From positions 62,001 to 126,000 of the forward strand of contig JBLMZI010000003.1 in the NCBI GenBank assembly GCA_050258755.1: 64,000 bases of DNA, written 5' to 3'. The stretch's first letter is position 1; each line of letters starts with the position of its first letter. A program made the translations under genes and the position numbers. Of this stretch, positions 26,152 to 34,786 are shown piece by piece. The DNA is from JBLMZI01 sp050258755. GTDB lineage: Bacteria > Bacillota > Syntrophomonadia > Syntrophomonadales > DTU052. The notes under the pieces were generated by a model that ran no database searches, was not told the origin of the DNA, and worked only from the letters and a program-made list of their open reading frames with translations.

Positions 26152-27167
26152 GCCGGATAGACCTCCTGACTGGCCCGAACCAACTGGTGCAGCGTATTCA
26201 GCGCGCGGCCGCTGTCAATGGTCTCGGCGGCGAGCGCGAGACAGGTTGCGTAATTGCCTTTGCCGGCAGCCATCAATGCGGCTGCGGCATTGAGCAGCAC
26301 CACATTCCGGCGCGGTCCCGGCTCACCCTGCAGGACACCGACGATAATCCGGGCGCTGTCCTGGCTATCCTTGCCCTGCAGTGCGCTCAGCTCCGCCGGT
26401 TCGATCGCGTAATCCGCCGGGTTGAAATGATAATCGAAGATGCCTTCCGGCTGAATGTCGAAAATCCGGGTTGTGCCGGTCGGGCTGATCTCATCCATGC
26501 CGTTGGCCGCGTGGACCACCAGCGCGTGCTTCCGGTTTAGCCGGGACATGGCCCGGGCAATGGGTTCCTGGGCCATGGGATCAGATACGCCCATGACCTG
26601 ATAGGCTAGTTCAAACGGGTTGATCAGCGGACCAAGATAATTAAACACGGTTGGGACCCCAAGTCCGCGCCGGATGGGGCCCATTTGTTTCATCACCGGG
26701 TGGTAGTGAGGGGCAAACAGGAAGGTGATTCCGGCGGTTTCCAAACACCGCAGGGCTTCATGCGGTTTCAGGTCTACCCGGACCCCCAGGGTTTCCAACA
26801 CATCGGCGCTGCCGGTCTGACCGGTCACTGCCCGGTTGCCGTGCTTGGCGACCGGAATGCCGCAGGCGGCCACCACCAGTGCGGCCGCGGTGGAGATATT
26901 GAAGGTCCCCTTGCCGTCCCCGCCGGTTCCGCAGGTATCCAGGGTTTCCATACCGGTTTCAATAGTGACTGCGTGTTCCATTAACGCCATGGTAAAGCCA
27001 AACAATTCAGCTTCGGTTTCCCGCCGGGTACGTAGGGCGGTAAGAAAGGCCGCAGCCTTGATTTCGGTAATGTCTTCGGACAACAGTAGATTGGCCGCGG
27101 TGTAGGCCTCGTCACTGCTCAGCGGTTCACCCGCCACCACCTGTCTTAAATACCGATCGAATGTCAT
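26145..27167 (-). CDS. trpD: Anthranilate phosphoribosyltransferase
   Basis: 340 aa from ATG 27167, the length of the family; the frame extends upstream to 27254, but homologues begin MTFDRYL and the ribosome binding site (GGAG within a GAG-repeat run) lies just before 27167. Motifs: DTCGTGGDGKGTFNIST (PRPP binding), VAKHGNRAVTGQTGSADVLE and GLGVPTVFNYLGPLINP. It transfers phosphoribose to anthranilate. Its ribosome binding region is made of in-phase GAG triplets, a possible second TRAP site. The 62-nt gap after trpG is the only real gap in the operon. Confidence 0.96.
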   Translation of the reverse strand: MTFDRYLRQVVAGEPLSSDEAYTAANLLLSEDITEIKAAAFLTALRTRRETEAELFGFTMALMEHAVTIETGMETLDTCGTGGDGKGTFNISTAAALVVAACGIPVAKHGNRAVTGQTGSADVLETLGVRVDLKPHEALRCLETAGITFLFAPHYHPVMKQMGPIRRGLGVPTVFNYLGPLINPFELAYQVMGVSDPMAQEPIARAMSRLNRKHALVVHAANGMDEISPTGTTRIFDIQPEGIFDYHFNPADYAIEPAELSALQGKDSQDSARIIVGVLQGEPGPRRNVVLLNAAAALMAAGKGNYATCLALAAETIDSGRALNTLHQLVRASQEVYPAC

Positions 27168-27210
27168 CTTTCTCGTCTCCTCTCGTCTCATCTCGTCAAA
27201 GCTGAATCTC
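27165..27210 (-). promoter_or_regulatory. Putative TRAP-binding site over the trpD ribosome binding site
   Basis: On the minus strand five GAG triplets lie exactly 5 nt apart (complementary CTC at 27172, 27177, 27182, 27187 and 27192), with another GAG at 27208-27210. They cover the GGAG Shine-Dalgarno and end 5 nt before the ATG of trpD. (G/U)AG repeats with 2-nt spacers are the TRAP recognition pattern, and TRAP represses translation at such sites in Bacillus trpG, trpP and ycbK. Five or six triplets would be a weak site; function is inferred. Confidence 0.55.
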
Positions 27211-27229
27211 GATTTTTCAGGGATACTCC

Positions 27230-27823
27230 TTAATTCTTCTGCGGACCGCGCCATCGGCGGGCGATCGTCAGGAAGTTGGCCAGCAGCTTCTTTCCCTCCG
27301 GGGTCATGATCGATTCCGGGTGGAACTGGACTCCTTCCACCGGGTATTCACGGTGACGGACCCCCATGATTTCGCCGTTTTCGCTGCGAGCGCTCACTTC
27401 CAGGCAGCCGGGCAGGGTGTCTTCGTCGATGACCAGCGAGTGATACCGGGTGGCATCGAACGGCTGGCTCAAACCTGTGTAAATCGACGCGTTATCATGA
27501 TGAATAGTGGAGATCTTGCCGTGCATCATCCGGTCATTCACAACGATCTCGGCGCCGAACGCGTAGCCGATGGACTGGTGCCCCAGACAGACCCCCAGAA
27601 TCGGGTAACGGTTATAATAGGTGCGGACGACATCGACCGAGATTCCGGCCTCCGCCGGGGTCGAAGGTCCGGGCGAAATGACGATTGCTTCAGGATCAAG
27701 ATCAGCCACCGAGGCGACCGTGATCCCGTCGTGGGTGACCACGTGGACCGACTCGCCAAGCTCTTCCAGATATTGAACCAGGTTGTATGTAAATGAATCG
27801 TAGTTATCGATCATGAGTATCAT
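27230..27823 (-). CDS. trpG: Anthranilate synthase glutamine amidotransferase subunit
   Basis: 197 aa, class I glutamine amidotransferase. The nucleophile Cys is in LGVCLGHQSIGYAFG and the His-Glu pair in GVQFHPESIMTPEG. It supplies ammonia to TrpE, and in some Firmicutes also to PabB for folate. The ATG at 27823 follows GGAGG at 9 nt and lies inside the end of trpE (20-nt overlap). In Bacillus subtilis trpG sits in the folate operon; here it is within the trp operon. Confidence 0.96.
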   Translation of the reverse strand: MILMIDNYDSFTYNLVQYLEELGESVHVVTHDGITVASVADLDPEAIVISPGPSTPAEAGISVDVVRTYYNRYPILGVCLGHQSIGYAFGAEIVVNDRMMHGKISTIHHDNASIYTGLSQPFDATRYHSLVIDEDTLPGCLEVSARSENGEIMGVRHREYPVEGVQFHPESIMTPEGKKLLANFLTIARRWRGPQKN

Positions 27824-29324
27824 GTTCCCATTCCTCCGCTTCCAGGACCGCGAGCATGGTCGCCCGCGCCTTGTTCAGGGTTTCCTTGTATTCGTCCGCA
27901 GGATTCGAGTCGGCGACAATGCCGCCGGCCGCCTGCAGGGAAAAGGTGCCGCTGCGCCAGACCATGCTGCGGATGACGATAGCGGAATCGATGTCGCCGC
28001 CGAAACTGACGTGTCCTACCGCGCCGCCGTACAACTCGCGCGGGAGCGATTCCAGGGACTCGATGATTTCCATCGCCTTTTTTTTGGGTGCGCCGGTCAA
28101 GGTGCCGGCCGGAAAATTGGAGTCAAAAGCGTCAGCGGCATTGCGGCCGGGCCGCATCCGGCCTTCCACCGTAGAAACCAGGTGCACCACGTGAGAGTAG
28201 TTTTCCAGCCGCATCAGGTCGGTTACTTTGACCGTGCCGGTTTCGGCCACCCGGCCAACGTCGTTGCGGGCCAGATCGACCAGCATCAGGTGTTCCGCCC
28301 GTTCTTTCTCATCGATCAGGAGTTCACGCCGCCGAGCCTCGTCGCGCACGGCGTGGCCGGAAAGTTTTCGGGTGCCGGCAATCGGGCGCGAAATGATGCG
28401 GTCATCCTCAACCGTGATCTGGATTTCCGGCGAAGCACCGAGCAGGATCATATCCTCGAGCTGGACAAAGAACAGATACGGGGACGGATTCAACTGGCGC
28501 AGGGCCAGATAGACCGACCACGGGGAAACCGTGCTTTTCCGGCTCCAGCGCCGGGAAATCTGCACCTGAAAAATGTCGCCGCGGGTGATATGATCCAGGG
28601 CCGTTTCAACCTGACGGTAAAACGTCGGCGCATCGGTGTGAGCCGTGAATTCAATTTCCGAGACTTCGCGGTCGCGCCGGGGTACCGGACGCGAAACCAT
28701 ACCGTCCTGACAGCCCCGGCCCAAGTCCAGCAAAGCCATAATGTCGGCTGCAGCCTGGTCGTAGGTGGCCTGATCGGCACGGGTCGATTCGATATACATA
28801 AAGATTTTCAGGACTTTTTCGTGACGGTCGTAAACGGCGACAGTACCTGGAAGAAAGAAGGCCATGTCCGGCAGTTCGCTGCGCTTTTCCGGGCGCCGCG
28901 GCACTGCGAGCAGGTCCAGACCGAATTCATAGCTCCAGAAACCGATCAGACCACCGGTGAAATGGGGAAGATTCAGGTTTGGCGCGGTGACTCCGGCAAT
29001 GAAGGCACGAACCGGGTCTGGTTCGCTCGGACCGGTTGCGCGGGTCACAAACAGCGGATTCAGGCCAATGATCGAATAGCGTGCGTTCCGGTCTCCAGCC
29101 AGGCTTTCCAGCAAGGCCGAAGGTCCCTCGGGCCGCAGCCGTTCGTAAAAGAGGGTGACGTCGAAATGGTCGATCCGGGCCGCACTGTAAACCACCGCGT
29201 AATCATATGCGGCAGCATCGGCCAGGAACGCCGTAAAAGAAGGCAGAACAACGGGATCGGGGGAAGACAAACAAAAGCCAGCACCCGAAAATGTGCTGGC
29301 CTTAGAAAGCTCTAAGCCGCTCAT
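27804..29324 (-). CDS. trpE: Anthranilate synthase component I
   Basis: 506 aa from the ATG at 29324. It makes anthranilate from chorismate with ammonia from TrpG. The tryptophan-feedback motif LLES is present (SALLESLAGD), and the chorismate-binding domain shows RPIAGTRKLSG, LVDLARNDVGRVAETG, FPAGTLTGAPKKKAMEII and GGAVGHVSFGGDIDSAI. The conserved fold begins around VVLPSFTAFLADAAAYDY; the preceding 25 residues are encoded by the attenuator itself, the terminator stem giving residues 9-16. There is no good start codon after the terminator: the only candidate, a TTG near 29270, lies in the U-tract without a Shine-Dalgarno. GAGGTG upstream supports the ATG at 29324. Confidence 0.92.
   Translation of the reverse strand: MSGLELSKASTFSGAGFCLSSPDPVVLPSFTAFLADAAAYDYAVVYSAARIDHFDVTLFYERLRPEGPSALLESLAGDRNARYSIIGLNPLFVTRATGPSEPDPVRAFIAGVTAPNLNLPHFTGGLIGFWSYEFGLDLLAVPRRPEKRSELPDMAFFLPGTVAVYDRHEKVLKIFMYIESTRADQATYDQAAADIMALLDLGRGCQDGMVSRPVPRRDREVSEIEFTAHTDAPTFYRQVETALDHITRGDIFQVQISRRWSRKSTVSPWSVYLALRQLNPSPYLFFVQLEDMILLGASPEIQITVEDDRIISRPIAGTRKLSGHAVRDEARRRELLIDEKERAEHLMLVDLARNDVGRVAETGTVKVTDLMRLENYSHVVHLVSTVEGRMRPGRNAADAFDSNFPAGTLTGAPKKKAMEIIESLESLPRELYGGAVGHVSFGGDIDSAIVIRSMVWRSGTFSLQAAGGIVADSNPADEYKETLNKARATMLAVLEAEEWEHDTHDR
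29266..29300 (-). terminator. trp attenuator: intrinsic terminator in the leader / first codons of trpE
   Basis: GCCAGCAC (29300-29293) pairs with GTGCTGGC (29284-29277), followed by TTTTGTTTGTC on the minus strand. Just upstream CTTAGA-GCTT-TCTAAG can form a competing 6-bp hairpin that includes the eleventh TRAP triplet, a plausible antiterminator. TRAP binding would free the terminator, as in the Bacillus subtilis trp leader. Confidence 0.85.
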
Positions 29325-29369
29325 CTCAAGACTCACCTCAACTCAACTAAACTAAACTCATCTCAGCTC
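29312..29369 (-). promoter_or_regulatory. TRAP-binding site: eleven (G/U)AG triplets in the trp leader
   Basis: On the minus strand GAG/UAG triplets occur at (complement start) 29367, 29362, 29357, 29352, 29347, 29342, 29337, 29332, 29325, 29320 and 29312: exactly eleven, eight of them at perfect 5-nt spacing. Eleven triplets match the eleven-subunit TRAP ring, whose gene is at 38687-38917. The site covers the trpE Shine-Dalgarno (29339-29334) and start codon (29324). Confidence 0.92.
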
Positions 29370-29413
29370 ATGATATGCAATTGAACCGCAGCCTCATGCC
29401 GCAGCTTGCTTTT

Positions 29414-29442
29414 ATCTTAAGGGCCGGCTCGCTGGCTGTCAA
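29414..29442 (-). promoter_or_regulatory. trp operon promoter
   Basis: On the minus strand a consensus -35 TTGACA (29442-29437) is followed, after exactly 17 bp, by TAAGAT (29419-29414). Transcription would begin near 29407, giving a leader of about 80 nt before the trpE start. Confidence 0.9.
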
Positions 29443-29454
29443 CGAAAAATTTCA

Positions 29455-29492
29455 CACAAAAAAGCCGGCATCTCTTGAAGACGCCGGCTTTC
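29455..29492 (-). terminator. Intrinsic terminator of the radical SAM gene
   Basis: AAAGCCGGC / GCCGGCTTT stem (29461-29469 with 29483-29491), followed on the minus strand by a T-run. It insulates the trp promoter from the upstream radical SAM gene. Confidence 0.9.
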
Positions 29493-29502
29493 AAAGAATT
29501 GT

Positions 29503-31272
29503 TTAGAACTCAAATCTAGGAACCGGGCAATTGTACTTTTCCAGGGCCGACTGCAGCTTGGCTCCCAGATTCGGCTGATGAGGAAACTTGATTTGTACGC
29601 TGCGCGCCTGGGATGCCAGCTGGTTCATTTTTACGATGAACTTCTTCAAGGCTTCCTCGGAAGCAAAGCTGACCTGCTCGATGTTGATGGTTAAATCCAG
29701 CGAGCAGGAAGGCAGGCAGCCGCGGAGTGTCCTGAACGTTTCCGAAAGGGTGAACCCATTCAGATAACCTTTGAGATTGACCATGAGACCGCCGTTATCT
29801 TCGAAGATCTCAAGATCCATCAATCGTTCAAAAGAGACATAGCGAAAGTGTTTCATCTTGAAAGTTTCAATGCTCTTTGCCAGCCTGAGCCGGGCCGGAA
29901 GCATCTGCACCGCCGCTGGCGCCGTAAGACCTCTCAGGTATTCGTTGAACCAGAGGTTGTCCTTTTCCCATTTCCGGACACCCCAGTAGCCGATGGCCCG
30001 AAAAGTGGCGGAAGCTTTTCCGGTAATCATGAAATTTTCTGTAATACGCCGCGCGCTGTAGAATTTTTTCATGGCCCGGATGGTTTCCACCTGCAATTCC
30101 AGGGCCGACATCCTGGCAGGCTGGTAGACCACATGATGACCGTCGTAAAGGCTCCAATCCTTTGTGAGAAGCCGCCCGGTGCGGTCCAGTTCTTCATAAT
30201 CGCGGGTTCCGGGCAGCGGGGTCAGGACCAGAAACTGAATCGAATCGATCCGGTTCCGAATTGCGAAATCCGCGGTTTCTCTAACGGTGGTTACGGTGTC
30301 ATCATCCGAACCGAGCACAAACATGCCGTGGACCAGTATTCCGTACTTGTGGAACGCCCGGACGGCGTATTCGATGTCTTCGACCCCCTGGCGCTTATTG
30401 AACCGGGCCAGGGTTTCAGGATTAACTGACTCCATACCAATAAAAACCATTGAGCAGCCGGACCGCCGCATGAGATCCAGAAGTTCCGGGTCGCGGGCCG
30501 CGTCGGTGCGAACCTGAGCATACCAGGAAGCCGGGCCATCCTGGCGCTGGATCATTTCCCGCAGCAGCGCTTTTGACCGGGCCGGATTGGCAGTAAAGTT
30601 GTCATCGATAAAAAAGACGTTTTTCCCTTTGTAATGACGCAGCTCCTCCAGCACCAGTTCAGTGTCCCGGCAGCGGAATTTGCGGCCGAACATGCTGGTA
30701 ACGCTGCAGAAACTGCAGTCGAAGGGACAGCCGCGGGAGGTCATGACCGGATAGGTCGAGGCTTTGTAACCGGAAATCAGGGAAAGGTCCGGCCTGGGAT
30801 GGGCATCAGGATGAATCCAGTCAGCCGGCGGATTGTGAACAATACGGCCTTGTTCCCGGTAAGAGATGCCATTCATGTCAGCCGGAGACTGCTGCTTCCG
30901 GATGCATTCGAGGAGGGGACCGAACGTGGTTTCGGCTTCCCCGCGAACGACGTAATCGCAGTGTTCCAGGGCTTCATCCGGCAGGAAGGTGACATGCGGA
31001 CCGCCCATCACCACGGTTTTGCCCAGACTGCGGGCGAACCTGGCCAGGTGATACGCCTCCAGGCTGGTTGAGGTTGTCGCCGAGATACCGACGACATCGG
31101 CATCCGCCAGATCGGCGACCTTGATTTCGGAAACTGTGGCAAACAGCACCCGAACTTTGTGGCCCAGACTGCGCAGCATGGTTCCCAGAAGCGGGAGACC
31201 AAGCCGCGGCATTTTCACGTTGCTGTACACGTGACGGCCTGGCGCTCTTGGCTCAATCAGGGTAACGCGCAT
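29503..31272 (-). CDS. B12-binding radical SAM protein with a C-terminal STAS-like extension
   Basis: 589 aa from ATG 31272, 8 nt after AAGGAGG; the frame is open further upstream but without a ribosome binding site. Residues about 1-140 are a cobalamin-binding domain (LPLLGTMLRSLGHKV, VVMGGPHVTFLPDEALE). The radical SAM core carries the 4Fe-4S motif CPFDCSFCSV (Cx3Cx2C), NVFFIDDNFTANP and GMFVLGSDDDT. Residues about 430-589 are not part of the usual core and read like a STAS fold (VNLKGYLNGF...LDLTINIEQVSFASEEALKKF). It likely performs a methylation or rearrangement; the substrate is unknown and there is no gene-cluster context. Confidence 0.82.
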   Translation of the reverse strand: MRVTLIEPRAPGRHVYSNVKMPRLGLPLLGTMLRSLGHKVRVLFATVSEIKVADLADADVVGISATTSTSLEAYHLARFARSLGKTVVMGGPHVTFLPDEALEHCDYVVRGEAETTFGPLLECIRKQQSPADMNGISYREQGRIVHNPPADWIHPDAHPRPDLSLISGYKASTYPVMTSRGCPFDCSFCSVTSMFGRKFRCRDTELVLEELRHYKGKNVFFIDDNFTANPARSKALLREMIQRQDGPASWYAQVRTDAARDPELLDLMRRSGCSMVFIGMESVNPETLARFNKRQGVEDIEYAVRAFHKYGILVHGMFVLGSDDDTVTTVRETADFAIRNRIDSIQFLVLTPLPGTRDYEELDRTGRLLTKDWSLYDGHHVVYQPARMSALELQVETIRAMKKFYSARRITENFMITGKASATFRAIGYWGVRKWEKDNLWFNEYLRGLTAPAAVQMLPARLRLAKSIETFKMKHFRYVSFERLMDLEIFEDNGGLMVNLKGYLNGFTLSETFRTLRGCLPSCSLDLTINIEQVSFASEEALKKFIVKMNQLASQARSVQIKFPHQPNLGAKLQSALEKYNCPVPRFEF

Positions 31273-31394
31273 TAACATTGCCTCCTTAGCATTCCGATTT
31301 TCTCTCATTTTCTCTCTGTATCGCGGCACCGCAAGCCGCGTGTTTCTATGCGCGGTTCCACATGATTATAACACGGTTATATAAAAACCGCCCG

Positions 31395-32417
31395 TCAGCG
31401 GCGCACTGTTTTCACTGCCTGCGACGGGGGATGAACCCGAAGTTGGTTCAGAATCGGGTCTTCTTTCATAGTCTTTATCGTATTTTGGTCATATAGCCCG
31501 GTAACAGGAATAAAGCGGCTGTTCTGATAATAGGAAACCGCCCAGGCGGTCGTCGAACCATAGTGGCCATCGGCGCTGACCGGAATTCCGAGCGTGGCAA
31601 GATTCCACTGCAGGAACACCACGTTCGGTCCGGCATTGCCCTTTTTCAAGGGTTTGGATGGCGGAAGCGGGGGAAATTGCTCCCGGGAGTCCCAGATCCG
31701 GACCGGCGTTCCCACTTTGGTGAGCGGGAAAAGGTCTTCCACACTCTGGTTGAACATGCGGATGCAGCCGTGCGAAGCATATGACCCGATGGAATAAGGT
31801 TTGTTTGTGCCATGAATCCCGAAGATTCCCCAGGGTACGTTCAGGCCCATCCAGCGTGTGCCGAACCCGGTTCCCCAGTCTTTGGCCCGGTGAACGATCT
31901 TCCAGTCGCCGAGCGGTGTCGGCGTTTCCGGAGTGCCGACCGCGACCCGGTACTGCTTGTGATAGCGATTTCCCACATACACGGTCAGGGTGCGCAGTCC
32001 CCGATCGATTACAATCGCGGTCTGGGCCTGCGGGTCGGTATCTTCCAGACCGCTGCTGTAAAGAGCCTGGTACAGTTTTTGCCAGGTCCGCTGGTCAACC
32101 CGGCCGCTCGGCGGGAGACCGCGCAGGGTTTGAAACATTTTCACCGCGGTCACGGTTCGGGGACCATAATCGCCGTCAGTACTTCCGGGATTCAACCCGA
32201 GCAGCAGCAGCTGCTCCTGAAGCATCCTGACATCGTTGTTATTCGTAATCGGGTTGGTCAGCTCAAGTACCGGCGCCGGTGTTGGCGCACAGGAACAGTG
32301 AGCGGTGATTTCCGGGCTCCCGGCGCTGGGAGCGGCGTTGGCATAGACACAAGGGCCTAACCCCATGATGAGAAAGGCCAGTATCAGCATAGCGGTCCGG
32401 CTTCGATTGAAATGCAT
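31395..32417 (-). CDS. L,D-transpeptidase (YkuD) with two peptidoglycan-binding domains
   Basis: 340 aa. Signal peptide or anchor at residues 1-28; the first peptidoglycan-binding (PG_binding_1) domain about 58-120 (NNNDVRMLQEQLLLLGL...DGDYGPRTVTAVKMFQ); the YkuD catalytic domain about 132-245 with the motif HGTN...SHGCIRM (catalytic His and Cys); a second PG-binding domain at about 262-320 (GNAGPNVVFLQWNLATLG). It cross-links or modifies peptidoglycan at the cell surface and may contribute to envelope or spore-cortex resistance. The GGAGG lies 13 nt from the ATG, rather far. Transcribed alone. Confidence 0.88.
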   Translation of the reverse strand: MHFNRSRTAMLILAFLIMGLGPCVYANAAPSAGSPEITAHCSCAPTPAPVLELTNPITNNNDVRMLQEQLLLLGLNPGSTDGDYGPRTVTAVKMFQTLRGLPPSGRVDQRTWQKLYQALYSSGLEDTDPQAQTAIVIDRGLRTLTVYVGNRYHKQYRVAVGTPETPTPLGDWKIVHRAKDWGTGFGTRWMGLNVPWGIFGIHGTNKPYSIGSYASHGCIRMFNQSVEDLFPLTKVGTPVRIWDSREQFPPLPPSKPLKKGNAGPNVVFLQWNLATLGIPVSADGHYGSTTAWAVSYYQNSRFIPVTGLYDQNTIKTMKEDPILNQLRVHPPSQAVKTVRR

Positions 32418-32567
32418 GAGACTTTGCTCGCCTCCGAAAAGAGTTTTATTGCCTTATTTTATCGATCCACCGCCTGTCTCATTCGGAGTTCCAGGTTTCT
32501 TCAGGAACGGGAAGAACGGATGTGGCCTTACTCCGCCCAAATGCCGGAAACGGAGCGGAAAACGAAA

Positions 32568-32600
32568 AGAGCGCCGGCAGGCCTGCCGGCGCTCTTTTTT
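32568..32600 (-). terminator. Intrinsic terminator
   Basis: A 13-bp stem AGAGCGCCGGCAG / CTGCCGGCGCTCT with a 2-nt loop and T-rich tails on both strands. It lies just after the secreted coiled-coil gene on the minus strand. Confidence 0.88.
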
Positions 32601-32611
32601 TGCGACGAAGA

Positions 32612-34540
32612 CTATTTTTTCTTCTTCTTAATGACAATCGGCTTCTTCAGCACCTTCTTCGCGCCCGGGGCTTTGGGCGGGGCCAGGGCCGCGGCGAGTT
32701 CCGCCCTGGCAAAGGCGTCCATTTCCTTGTTGATCCCGGTGCTTGTGGATACAATCTGGGACTGCACTTCAGAAAGCAAATAGGCCCGGTTGCTCTGGAG
32801 CTGGGATTGAATCAAAGCGTTGATTTCTTTATTGACCGATGCGACATCCGGTGAGTCCGGAAGCATTTTAACCGTTTCGGCCTTGGCAAACGCATCGATT
32901 TCCGCGTTCAGCCGGTCAAAACTTGCGCCGACGTCGCGCAGAACCTCCTCCTGGACTTTGCCAATGACCCGCTTTTGAATCACCGCCTGGATTTCTTCAT
33001 CAATCAAGGCGTCGATCTGCGGCCGGATTTCGCTTTCGATTTCCGGGCGCAGAATGGCAATTTGCTGGTTAACCGGGAGTTTTTTGATGTCCGGCGGAAG
33101 CAGCGGAGACAGTTTAGCGATGTTGGCGGTAATCGCAGCATCAGCCAGCTTGTTCATTTTCGGCACGGAGGCCTGGATATGGGGCTTGATCAAAGCCTTC
33201 ATTTCCGGAAGCATTGCCATGGTATACTTCTGAACGATCTGATCGATCTGCGGCTGCAAAGCCTGCATCTGGGTAGTCATAATTTCCGCGCTGGCCGTTT
33301 CGATTTGCTGCTTGGCATCCGCGATTGCAGCCTGTTTCGCTTCTTCGATCTGCTGCCTGATCTGGGCCTGGATTTCCGGTGGTGCGCTGGACAGGTCCGG
33401 CATCCCGGTACTACCCATGGCGGAAGCCATCTGTGCCTGTGACTGGGCAGTTTGAAGCTGGATTCGGATTTGCTCCTCAACGGCCGGCTTGATGGCCGCT
33501 TCGACCAGTTTGGTTACTTCATCGTTGATCGTTTTGCTCCGTGCAGTTGAAAGCGTGGCCATCTGGTTGAGCAGCGGATCAAACTCCGCGACGGCCTGTG
33601 CGCTCATCTGGTCGACCGTTTCGGACAAAGCCTCTTCGAGCTGGTCTTCCAGAGAGGCGCCCAGTTTACTGGTCGAAGCCAGGGCGGTGATTCTGACATT
33701 GCGGATTTCGATGGTTTCCGTGATCCCTTTGTCATAGAGCCGGGCAGAGAAAGAGAGGTGCCGCATTTCGCCCGGCGCCACCGGCTGGCCGAGGGTAAGT
33801 TCGACCGGGCTCTGCATGCCGTTCTGGTAAATAATTTTTCCATCCTTCACGGTGATAACGTGCTTTTCAAAAGCGGGTTGATTCACGCCCTCAAACACGG
33901 CGTTCGCGTAATCGCGGCAGTTGGCGTTGCCCATAAGCACCAGCCCGCGGGTTCCGCCGTTTTCCCAACGATACCAGCCCTGCACGCCAATGACCGGGGA
34001 ACCTTTGGATACGTTCACAGCCCCGCCGCGATATAGCGGGTTCTCTATCCAGAAGCAGGACGGGCCCACATAACCGTACTGGGTCGCCGCGGTGGCGCGG
34101 ATCTCGAATTCGATCCGGGTGTTGTCGATGGGGAAGGCGGCGGTAGTGGAAACCAGATCTTCCACGTAGGTGTGCTGCCCGGTGCAGGTAAAGTAAAGTG
34201 AATTGTTCTTGACCGACCATGGGGAATCAGCCTGGCGCGGAAGGTTGTTTTCCGCCCGGCGGTTGATGAACTCCTGCCACTGAGGCCCGGGTGAGGCGGA
34301 ATCGGGGCGTGCGAAGGTGTCCTCAAACAATACCGTCTCCTGTGCAACGGCATAGACGGGTTCTGTCGACGCGCCGGCCGGTATGACCGCGAGCGGTCCC
34401 GCAGTCGATCCCGGCGCCGGGTTCGATATCGGTGCCGGGACCGGTCCTTCCGCCGCGGCGAACGGTATGGAAAGCGTCAGCAGAAAAAGGCTGCAGACAA
34501 TGATCGCGATGGTACGGCGCCCTCTGTTGAAAATGTGCAT
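32612..34540 (-). CDS. Secreted protein with N-terminal beta domain, long helical repeat region and poly-Lys end
   Basis: 642 aa from ATG 34540 (GGGAG 8 nt upstream). A signal peptide (1-30, TLSIPFAAAEG) is followed by a Pro-rich stretch, then a beta-rich domain of about 220 residues (VLFEDTFARPDSASPGPQW...IEFEIRATA) resembling LamG/concanavalin-type carbohydrate-binding folds. About 330 residues are almost purely helical, with Gln/Ala/Ile repeats (IQAQIRQQIEEAKQAAIADA) predicted to form coiled coils. The end is KKPIVIKKKKK. I do not recognise a family. Its first residues (MHIFNRGRRT) resemble those of the neighbouring L,D-transpeptidase (MHFNRSRTA), suggesting shared origin of the export signal. 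Confidence 0.65.
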   Translation of the reverse strand: MHIFNRGRRTIAIIVCSLFLLTLSIPFAAAEGPVPAPISNPAPGSTAGPLAVIPAGASTEPVYAVAQETVLFEDTFARPDSASPGPQWQEFINRRAENNLPRQADSPWSVKNNSLYFTCTGQHTYVEDLVSTTAAFPIDNTRIEFEIRATAATQYGYVGPSCFWIENPLYRGGAVNVSKGSPVIGVQGWYRWENGGTRGLVLMGNANCRDYANAVFEGVNQPAFEKHVITVKDGKIIYQNGMQSPVELTLGQPVAPGEMRHLSFSARLYDKGITETIEIRNVRITALASTSKLGASLEDQLEEALSETVDQMSAQAVAEFDPLLNQMATLSTARSKTINDEVTKLVEAAIKPAVEEQIRIQLQTAQSQAQMASAMGSTGMPDLSSAPPEIQAQIRQQIEEAKQAAIADAKQQIETASAEIMTTQMQALQPQIDQIVQKYTMAMLPEMKALIKPHIQASVPKMNKLADAAITANIAKLSPLLPPDIKKLPVNQQIAILRPEIESEIRPQIDALIDEEIQAVIQKRVIGKVQEEVLRDVGASFDRLNAEIDAFAKAETVKMLPDSPDVASVNKEINALIQSQLQSNRAYLLSEVQSQIVSTSTGINKEMDAFARAELAAALAPPKAPGAKKVLKKPIVIKKKKK

Positions 34541-34786
34541 AATCTTCTCTCCCTCATTAAGTATTGTGATGGCATCAATCCGTGCGTACATATACCGTAT
34601 AATTCCATTATAACCGGACGTGTCGGACAGGGAAGAATTGTGCAGAATGATAGCATATGGCGCGGGCCGGCGACCAGTTCTTTACAGGATATCCGATTTT
34701 GAAGCTTGCCCCATGAGGGCGATCTTTAGGATAATCATATAGGGCGGTGATGTCGTCGCCATTGTGATAAAGGAGGAAGCTTTTTC

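Noticed and set aside
27813..29315. 500-codon open frame antisense to trpE
   Set aside because: Mirrors the codon structure of trpE; product is low-complexity His/Arg/Gly-rich and without a family.
29281..29460. T-box or ribosome-stalling leader peptide controlling trpE
   Set aside because: No T-box consensus and no run of Trp codons; the triplet array and the mtrB gene explain the leader.
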